Assembly (NCBI GenBank): GCA_034696485.1
Contig: JAQIWT010001291.1
Coordinates: 1-11,487, forward strand
Length of the DNA stretch: 11,487 nucleotides
From: Isohypsibius dastychi
Lineage: Eukaryota > Tardigrada > Eutardigrada > Parachela > Isohypsibiidae
Direction: 5' to 3'
Position numbers and translations under genes: made by a program. Shown here piece by piece: positions 1 through 6,900 of this stretch; position 1 is the first letter of the stretch; each line of letters starts with the position of its first letter. Under the pieces are notes generated by a model. It was not told the DNA's origin and did not search any database. It saw nothing but the letters and a program-made list of their open reading frames with translations.

Positions 1-776
1 CACGTATAAAGCCCTTTTAAAGGCTGAAGATAAAGGCCAAAAAAGGCCCTTTTGAAGGGTATTTCTATGCATTGGGAATAACGTGGTAACATGACAGAAA
101 GTATTCTAGAGTATTTGCTGACGCTTCGCAGTAGCAAAACAAATTGGTTAAGCAATCCGTTCGAGCTGATCGAGCTAATTGTCAACCGGAGGCTTTTTAG
201 TGATTTGGAAATTCAGAAATTTAAAATGTGATAGGCCTTCTGAGAGGTCCAACGTCCAACCATGGCTTGATATCCCTGCACTCATTCACCAATACTATTG
301 ATTTGGGAGATTGGAATAGAATAGAAGGCAAATAAAATGACAGGCTGAAAAGGACGGTTACAGAAATTTTCACAAGCGATGTGAGTTTCTGGGCTGAGGG
401 AACAAGTGGTCGACTATTCTTCTAACGGAAGTCCCCACGTTTGGCGGATTGCGAAACCATTCTGGTAGAAATGGTCAATACGTCAGAACGACGACAACGT
501 GTTCGGTTATTCTTCCAACAAGTTGTCCCGGAATTATGATGGATAAAAACGATCGCTTGCAGTATGTTGGTTGGGGTTGATATCTTCAAAATATTTTCTG
601 TCTTCCATTATACATTCGACAAAATTTTTTAGACTAAGTTCAACTTCTTAGTACTGTTGAGTGCTTCTAAAACTAAAATAGTTTATCTTTCATGCGTTTA
701 CTATGCATTATCCTCGTTGTGTTAAGAGATGAAAGTGTTGTTCGCCGAAAGATTCACATTCATTTACTATTCTTAG
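1..776. other. 5' flank and presumed intron upstream of the left BTB copy
   Basis: No gene can be firmly assigned here. By analogy with the intact paralogue on the right of the window, this stretch should hold the first coding exon and the intron that end at the AG at 775-776. A direct repeat (GCCCTTTTAAAGG at 11-23, GCCCTTTTGAAGG at 46-58) opens the window. An ATG at 91 starts a 46-codon frame that stops at 229-231 and has no recognisable similarity. Around 382-471 a short open stretch ending in VWRIAKPFW faintly recalls the PDTWRIQLCM end of the paralogue's first exon, but it is broken by stops. I see nothing else. Confidence 0.4.
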
Positions 777-1503
777 ATTCAGACACGAACGCGGGAACAC
801 GACGTATTCCTCCGAGTCCCTAGGGAAGGATCCAGATGGTCTGATTATTTCTATCAATCATAAAGATGGCCTGCCCGACAGATCTAGAGTGACCCGGTTC
901 TTGAACAATGTGAAGTTGAAGCTGGACGTGACAGTTGGATACCCTGTAATTCTACCGGGAAGAGCATGTCAGAACATCACGAGTTTCCGGCTATCCAATG
1001 ACTTCACGGATGCCATGTTAGTATCCAGCGACGGGAAAGAATTCCCAATCCATCGCATCATTTTAATGGGCGCTTCTGAATTTTTCAAATCGGCGTTTTG
1101 TCATGATACCGAAGAAAGCCGATCCAGAAAAATCACGATCCCAGACGTGGCTAACGATTCGCTTGAGCTCCTTATTCATCTCATGTATGGCAATCGTACA
1201 GAGGATACTCATTCGAGTTCTCTGTTGAAGGATGTGTTCATAGCGGCTGAAAGATATCAGCTGACCAACGCTATGCAGCAAATTGCCGACGAGCTCCATA
1301 AGCGAACACCCCCTGCTGAAGATCTTGCCGATACCTATCTGTTTGCAAAACATTATGGACTCAGCAAACTGGAGAGAGTGATCTTGAAAGAAGTGGTCAA
1401 AGAATGGGAACACTTCGTCGAAGCCGGCGGACTGACTGAAATTGAAGAACTGGGTCAGGGCTTTCTGGACTCGTTCCTGCAGGAGTTTATTTTTGAAGAA
1501 TGA
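777..1503 (+). CDS. MATH-like/BTB protein, left copy: second exon only, possibly a pseudogene
   Basis: This exon encodes 241 residues plus a stop at 1501-1503, about 80% like the intact paralogue at 9946-10687. BTB proteins of this kind usually act as substrate adaptors for cullin-3 ubiquitin ligases; that role is family knowledge, not shown here. The order is a MATH-like beta-strand end (FRHERGNTTYSSESLG near 778-825, then FLNNVKLKLDVTVGYPV), a BTB fold beginning at NDFTDAMLVSSDGKEFPIHR (about 997-1056), and a C-terminal helical part (LADTYLFAKHYGLSKLERV). The 3' splice site AG at 775-776 and the phase (first base completes a codon) match the paralogue. The only in-frame ATG before the BTB core is at 1015, inside the fold, so an upstream exon is required, and none is convincing. 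It also lacks about six residues between LPDR and FLNNVKLK. The exon is still fully open, so either a real gene with an unseen first exon or a recent pseudogene is possible. Confidence 0.75.
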
Positions 1504-1671
1504 AAATTGTGACGATTCTTCGTAGGTTTTTCTAATCTTTTTTTATTATTTTATCTTTAAATTCAGTGATGTCTTGGTTCGCTTGTTTGTTTTTGTACGT
1601 TGTTGCAGCTTTGTTAATCTCAACACTTCATTCCAGTCTCCCACTGCGCGAATGGGCAATAGACTGGTGTA
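1504..1671. other. 3' flank of the left BTB copy up to the transposon
   Basis: This short AT-rich stretch runs from the BTB stop codon to the left end of the inserted element. It contains T-rich sequence near 1530-1560 but no standard AATAAA signal on the + strand. The transposon starts only about 168 bp after the stop, so it may disturb 3'-end formation of this copy. Open frames here are short and look accidental. Confidence 0.4.
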
Positions 1672-1693
1672 CTCTGAAACTCCTGCTAAGTTC
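1669..1693 (+). repeat. Left terminal inverted repeat of the pogo-like element
   Basis: These 25 bases, including the TA target site at 1670-1671, pair with 2586-2610 with a single mismatch (G at 1676 against A in the reverse complement of the right end). The shared core is AAACTCCTGCTAAGTTC. A repeat this exact at 900-bp distance is not expected by chance. Confidence 0.85.
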
Positions 1694-1717
1694 ATCAGCT
1701 CGTTGTAATGTAAGAGG

Positions 1718-1746
1718 AAACTTAGCAGGAGCTAGAAACTTTGGCT
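1718..1746 (+). repeat. Left subterminal repeat of the element
   Basis: AAACTTAGCAGGAG followed by CTAGAAACTTTGG. The first part is an inverted copy of the terminal repeat core and could pair with 1679-1692 as a hairpin. The whole unit recurs in direct orientation at 2552-2579. Subterminal motif copies are commonly transposase binding sites in DNA transposons; that role is inferred here. Confidence 0.65.
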
Positions 1747-1778
1747 GCACTCAGTGAAAGATGCCATTTATCTTCAAG

Positions 1779-2283
1779 TCAGGTACACCAGAAATTCATC
1801 GCTACACAGAAACCAGCTGGAAAATCAGATAAAATAAATAACGGAAGCATTTTAAAATTAAAATCATTTGGGAAGGCCGCTGTACTCCGCGATATGCTCG
1901 ATTTTATCCTTAGTTGCGACTGTTTAAAGTCGGACAAACAACCCCGGCGCTTCCGAATCCACTCCCTTTTTATACAAGAACTTTTGCATCTCTTCATATC
2001 CAAATTTGACGACGATGAAATGACAGATTCGATTTTCGGTCGGTTACGAAGTATTTTGTTTACAGCTAGTGGCGTGATGCAAAAATGAACTGACAGCTGC
2101 TTTTTCGACATTATCTGGAACGGAGGAGATGAGATAAAGGAACTGGCTGCATGAAGATACAAGAGAAATGCTCATGTTTTTCAAGAAATGCTCACGAACC
2201 TTTTCATCTGCCAGTTTGAAAAGCTCCTGCTTTTCACGAAGAGACAACCGACTCTGCTTGGATGGGGACTCATTCTTGGGCAT
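1779..2283 (-). pseudogene. Broken N-terminal part of a pogo/Tigger-type transposase (CENP-B-like DNA-binding region)
   Basis: Two overlapping - strand frames cover this stretch. The first starts with ATG at 2281-2283 and contains SLREKQELFKLADEK, which resembles helix 1 of the CENP-B N-terminal helix-turn-helix. The second frame (down to 1779) contains ITPLAVNKILRNRPKIE, like the recognition helix region, then EWIRKRRG and PNDFNFK, resembling the second (CENP-B/Tc5) helix-turn-helix. The order is that of pogo/Tigger transposases, which continue into a DDE domain that is absent here. The change of frame falls near an 11-bp direct duplication (2164-2174 and 2184-2194). By my count removing one duplicate unit alone does not restore the frame, so there is other damage. 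The assignment is from motif resemblance only. Confidence 0.55.
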
Positions 2284-2487
2284 TCTGACATATCAGTAGC
2301 AAACTCCGATCAAAAAATGAAAGAGATTGCCTCAAAGAGATGCTGGAGATGGGAATTGAAAAGAATAAAACTCCAGAATGAGGCAGACACGAGCGGTTTA
2401 AACCCCTGTGTGGGGGTGAGTTGCCACATCCATAAGCGTTGGGGCTAGAAATTCATGGAAACTTATGTCTGAAACCCCCTACACAAC

Positions 2488-2506
2488 GGAACTTAGCAGG
2501 AGTTCC
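2488..2506 (+). repeat. Internal copy of the ACTTAGCAGGAG motif
   Basis: GGAACTTAGCAGGAGTTCC lies about 80 bp inside the right end. Its outer bases (GGAAC...GTTCC) are themselves complementary. It shares the core with both terminal repeats. Confidence 0.65.
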
Positions 2507-2551
2507 CCCTCATGTTATAGTCTACGGGAGCCGCGGTTCGTTCAAAAATAG

Positions 2552-2579
2552 AAACCTAGCAAGAGTCAGAAACTTTGGA
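2552..2579 (+). repeat. Right subterminal repeat of the element
   Basis: AAACCTAGCAAGAG followed by TCAGAAACTTTGG, a slightly diverged direct copy of the unit at 1718-1746. It lies immediately inside the right terminal repeat. Confidence 0.65.
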
Positions 2580-2585
2580 ATGCCC

Positions 2586-2610
2586 GAACTTAGCAGGAGT
2601 TTTAGAGTAC
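2586..2610 (-). repeat. Right terminal inverted repeat of the pogo-like element
   Basis: This is the reverse complement of 1669-1693 with one mismatch; the core here reads GAACTTAGCAGGAGTTT. The outer TA (2608-2609) would be the second copy of the target duplication. Confidence 0.85.
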
Positions 2611-2875
2611 TAGATTTCTGTCGTACAATTAGTTTGAATATCTCGATGATAACCTCGATACAAATCAAAGATTTCCAATCCCATCATGTTTGTTCAGTTG
2701 TTAATTGTTCAGTTTAATTCATATTCCGTGAATAGAATCATGGGAGTGCAGAAACTGTTTATTGCCAGTTTATAGCCACTCGTTTTTTAGCGCGCTCGAA
2801 TCGCCACGCGAGTTCTTCCGGTTTTTCGGAGTCGGACGATCGCTCCACGCAAGGAAAGCGTGATGGATAATCCAC

Positions 2876-2892
2876 GGGGGGGGGGGGGGGGG
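2876..2892 (+). repeat. Poly-G homopolymer (17 bases)
   Basis: Seventeen uninterrupted G about 545 bp upstream of the MED12 ATG. Its exact length is the kind of value sequencing and assembly get wrong. Confidence 0.9.
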
Positions 2893-3241
2893 TGAGCGAA
2901 AACTTGGTCCCGGACGCTCACGAAACAATGCAGGTAATCTTAATCTCCACCAAAATTTCAACATCTTTTCTTGCAATGTTCAAGGGTCATCCTCTGTGAC
3001 TGTTGCTCCAGCATTGTTTTGTTCATACGTGCTTCATGTTGCCTAATGAGCGCTTGGGCTGAGGTTGTCAGCGTTGTAGTTCGAGCGCTGTTTGGAGCTC
3101 CTGGGCTGTGCATTTAATGCAGTTTTACTGTTACTTGGAATACAAATCGTTTCGTGGTGCTGAAAACGGCTAAATGTGGCTGATTTCACGGATAAGATTG
3201 ACACAATTTATAATTCCATGTTATTGAATCCTGGAAGTCAG

Positions 3242-3402
3242 GTAGGAAAAGAATCGAGCTTGATGCAAAGTGTTGTTATTGTTTTTTATTTTTCCGATAA
3301 AAAGGAGAAATAAATTCCTGCTGGAACCTCTTTCTGTATTTTCAGACTTGTTATCGTGTGGAGCGCATTTCTTGTGAATGACGGATTATTTTTCTCTTTC
3401 AG
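3242..3402 (+). other. Putative 5' untranslated intron of MED12
   Basis: The stretch begins GTAGGAAA after CAG and ends TTTCTCTTTCAG at 3402; an alternative end is TTTCTGTATTTTCAG at 3345. It sits directly before the start exon. Either acceptor could instead receive a spliced leader if the organism uses trans-splicing, which cannot be judged from sequence alone. Confidence 0.4.
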
Positions 3403-3436
3403 ACTGCATGACAAAGTCACCATACCAGCATCCAGC

Positions 3437-3985
3437 ATGTTTCCTCCACAAATTACCAAACGTCCCGTGAAAAAGAGCTCTGCATCCGGAAATCGTCTTG
3501 GTCCACCTGACATCTACCCCCAAGAATCCAAGCAGAAAGAAGATGAACTCTCCGCTGTTACTCTCAAACAAGGATTCATCTACACTCCAGTCTCCACGGC
3601 GGAAGCGGAATACGGTTCGGGACGTCTTCAGAACGGCAACGCTCTATCCAACACCACCAACCTCACCACTTTCCTCAACTCGGTTTTGAGCAAGAAAGAA
3701 GAATTGAATCTTTTGACGGATCCAGCTAAGAAGAAACCATTTTTGCCCAATAAGGAGAACTTCTTCTCACCGAATACCGCCAAGACTAAGCAGCTGACGG
3801 AGAATTTTTTTCGAGACCAACTGAATGGCTCACGACCTCCGCATGTGCTGGAGAAAATCCCTGTTTATGCGAGGAAGGAAGAGCTTTTCCTGGATTTATA
3901 TCATCACGGACAAATCCCGTATGTTCGAGCCACTTGGTTCATCAAATTCAGTCAGGCGAATTCCACGGCACAGCCGGAACAAAAG
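3437..3985 (+). CDS. MED12: MED12 exon 1 (start codon and CDK8-activating segment)
   Basis: The ATG at 3437 is chosen because it precedes the conserved block by the expected distance (20 residues before LGPPDIYP; 18 in human). L38, Q45 and G46 match human L36, Q43 and G44, the positions hit in uterine leiomyomas because they disturb CDK8 activation. Downstream the exon keeps KIPVYARKEELFLDL and the RATWFIKF helix. The exon ends with a complete AAG codon before GTGGAT; the next intron is 95 bp. Confidence 0.9.
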
Positions 3986-6900
3986 GTGGATTTTTTTGAT
4001 TTTTAATTAAATTTGAATTTCAATTTTTTTTAATTTTTTTGTCATTTTTTCTGTTTTATTTTTAACGCAGATTTTTTTAGCAACGTAAAAAACATGCTGG
4101 TGATGCGGGAACAGAGTGGACGCAGGCGCTGTTGAAAATTTTGAAAGATTTACTATCGAAGCTTCTTGATCATTATCGGATGATTCCGACGGATTCGATG
4201 TCCTCGATGACGTCTTCGCAAAATCTTTTAGGCGGGGCTGAAGATGGTGCGAAGCAGGATTATAAAAGTTTGTTGGATCAGTGGAAATATATGTTTGGAC
4301 TTGCTGCACATTTGTTGGATGAATGTCTTCTGGATCGACACGAAGTAATTTATTTATAATGTATTGCATTTTTTATCAGTTTGATGATTACCGAAATTTT
4401 TAGTTTTGCTCTTGGATCGTGGAAACGTTGGAAAAAGCGAGGTCCTCTGCAGATGGTGGATTGTTGAAACTTCTGATTCCATCTATTATGAGATTTCTTC
4501 GTGAAATTTTCCAGTCGGAAATCTTGACCAGAAAACTGGCCAGCTTCTGTTCGAAATACATCGCGTCGGTTATAAGTCCGAATCCGTTGAAAATTGTCAA
4601 AGGAAGTGGGGCAATGAAGTCTGTGGAACAGCTGACGGAAGAAGCTCTTGATTGCCCGCATCATGGCGTAACGCTCCAGTTTTCTGTGTGTATTCTCCAG
4701 TTGATTGTGACTCATTGTACCACGGCTTGTATTTGGAATTCGATTATTGGAGAACGGGTCAGCTCGGTTTTTGATGGATCTCCGTTGGACACACTTCCGG
4801 TCCAACCGTCCAGACTTCCGATTTCGCCGTCGGTGGAACGAGAGATGCCAGATTTCAAAATGCGGATTAAGTGGAAGGAGGATGAGATTCAGGAGCGCTC
4901 CAGACAAGTGGAAGCTCGCTGGGCGAACAAGAATATTGCATCAAGTAAGTTTAGATTTGTGAACTGTTGGTTGGTTTTATTTACGGATCGGTATCTACAT
5001 GAAGTGGTTCATCAGCGTATTTTATTTCAAATGTTTTATTTTTGGTAGAATTCTAGTTGAGTTTTTGGCGTTTATTTTGCCACTCAATTTTTTGTCAACC
5101 TTTCTTTTAGGATTGGATTGTTTTTTTCGGGTAAATGGTTAGATTTCATTTCAGCTTTTATTTCGATGAGTTCAATAAGATTTGATCAAATTTTTCCCGT
5201 CGACAGTCCTATTTTTCACATACCTTAATTGGTGTGTAAACTATTATTTTATGAATTTATAAACGATAGTCAATTTACCGGTATATTTCTGGATTCTCAG
5301 ATTATGGTACAGCGGCTCATTACCAAATTTATAGAAATGTTTTCTTCTGATTATGGGCAAGTACTCTGTAATATTTTAATGGTTTGATCTCGGTTTTGGT
5401 ATTTTATTGCAAGATTTAATATTTGATTAAATAAATGTTTTGATGTTTCCAAATTTTTGATTTGATTGTGTTTTTCAAGCTGTGATGAAAAGATTTCTTT
5501 TTGGGTTTTGCTGCGAGGAGTTGGGATTGGTATGTTACTTTGACCGGCTTTCTCCCCTTCGGAAATTCATCTATTTTTGAATGTTTAAATTATTTTTTTT
5601 GAAATTTATTGAATTTATTTTGATTTGATTTTTTGAAATTAATATATTTGTTTTAAATGGTATCCTTGCAACTATTCAGATTCGACAGTGTCTCTGGTCT
5701 GGACTTCCCTGGCTGCACTTGAAGCGCTGGACCGCTACTCCTTCCAGAAATCCGACGTAAACAACAACATCGATGCGGAAAGTTTTAGATAACTTCTGCA
5801 GCGATAACACCTTGATGCAAGTTGGTGCCATATACGTTTTGAAGCAAATCCGTCATAGAGAGTGGCTTTCATAACGTTTTGAACCTTTCGTGTGGATTTG
5901 CAGGGAAGCCTTCTTTACCGCCGGTTGAGAGTATTCTGTTTGCGATGGAAATGTTGGACAACTCTTTCGACATCACCCGGCTTCTGGAGACGGTCACCCA
6001 CGTTCTTGGGAAACTCAAAGATATTGAACTGGAATTGAAGAACCGAGTTCCAACAACTGAGATTCCGAATTCCGCGCTCCCTCTTCCAAGCATCACTTTC
6101 TTTTGTATCGGCATCCTCCGCAAATATCATTCGTGTTTATTGATCAAACCGGAATCCGAGATCAGGACAGTGTTTCACTGTCTTCGTGGAATCGTGGCTT
6201 CAGTTGGTCATCCCTCTGACTGCACTTCCGCTGAACGTTGCATCCTAGCTTATATGTATGATTTATATCAGAGTTGTCTGCCGTTACGGGCAACCTCGGA
6301 GAATTTTCACGATCCTTCAGCAAAGATCAAGAAAGCGTTCCTTGGGAAGTGCTCAGCCTCGTCCATTCCGCATATCTGGAACAGAGAACATGAGAGTGTT
6401 GTCAGTCTCGTACTGAAGAACCCTCAGGTACTTCCTCCGCTGGAATTCATGAGGAAGCTGACTGATCCGAGCTGTCAACATGTGTTTGTGGTGAAAACTA
6501 TCGAGAAAGTCTGCTCGTCTCAAGATCCTGACAAGTAAGTGGTTGCACTGAAGTTGGGGGAAGTAGCCACTTCTTGATGTGTCAGAATAGTTTCAGGGAC
6601 TAAGGGGCATGAAAATTGATTACGAAAAGTTTCGTTCATTGCGTATTTTCGTTTTCGTGGAGCAGGCGTTCTCCACCTGAAATCGGGATTTCAAAAAGAA
6701 GAAGTGCAAACTGTAAGTTATTTCCACTGAATTTTACCGGAATCGGTTGGATAGCCAACTAACAGGGGCTAATGGATGAAAAAAAGGCAAAACAGGGAGA
6801 AAACGTCTTTTTTTCGTAGAAGAGTGGTGGTAATTTTGGTTTGCGGGGCGAACCTGTGAACACAGGTGAGGCTAACGGTTCAGGATTGACTCGGTTAAAA

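Larger units (their letters stand above)
1672..2607. mobile_element. Degenerate pogo/Tigger-like (Tc1/mariner superfamily) DNA transposon
   Basis: A 936-bp element is bounded by inverted repeats. The left end (from 1672) reads CTCTGAAACTCCTGCTAAG and the right end (up to 2607) is its reverse complement with one mismatch. A TA dinucleotide lies directly outside each end (1670-1671 and 2608-2609), the target duplication expected of Tc1/mariner elements; TA is short, so this alone is weak. Inside, on the - strand, is a broken reading frame with the look of a CENP-B/pogo N-terminal DNA-binding region. No DDE catalytic domain fits in the remaining space, so the element cannot move on its own. Extra copies of the ACTTAGCAGGAG motif lie just inside both ends. 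Its overall structure suggests an internally deleted, non-autonomous derivative. Confidence 0.7.
2611..3436. other. Upstream region and probable 5' untranslated sequence of MED12
   Basis: No protein gene is supported. A run of 17 G lies at 2876-2892. A good 5' splice site (CAG/GTAGGA) at 3241-3242 and two 3' splice sites, ending at 3345 and 3402, suggest an untranslated first exon joined to the MED12 start exon 35 bases before the ATG. The promoter should lie 5' of this, but I see no clear TATA or initiator motif that I would stand behind. An open - strand frame at 2770-2976 owes its length to the G run and is not credible. Confidence 0.45.

Noticed and set aside
91-231. 46-codon ATG frame, considered as first exon of the left BTB copy
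   Set aside because: A phase-2 donor (GTGATA at 228) would join it to 777, but the donor is weak, the sequence does not resemble the paralogue's exon 1, and an open frame of this length arises easily by chance.
2188-2717. Two + strand frames of 86 and 92 codons
   Set aside because: They run across the transposon, its repeats and its right end; they are chance frames opposite the transposase remnant.
2770-2976. 68-codon - strand frame with a proline run
   Set aside because: The proline run is only the translated poly-G tract, and the rest resembles nothing.
3356-3436. Upstream extension of the MED12 frame before the ATG at 3437
   Set aside because: It crosses the 3' splice site at 3402 and has no family similarity; the ATG at 3437 gives the expected N-terminal length.
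4350-4907. 185-codon open frame on the - strand
   Set aside because: It lies opposite MED12 exon 3, whose + strand frame aligns with the family; the - strand protein is arginine-rich and shows no domain.
5757-5788. A 32-bp intron to explain the exon 4 frame break
   Set aside because: It is too short for the splicing seen elsewhere in the gene and joining at 5789 leads to a stop rather than to the conserved frame.
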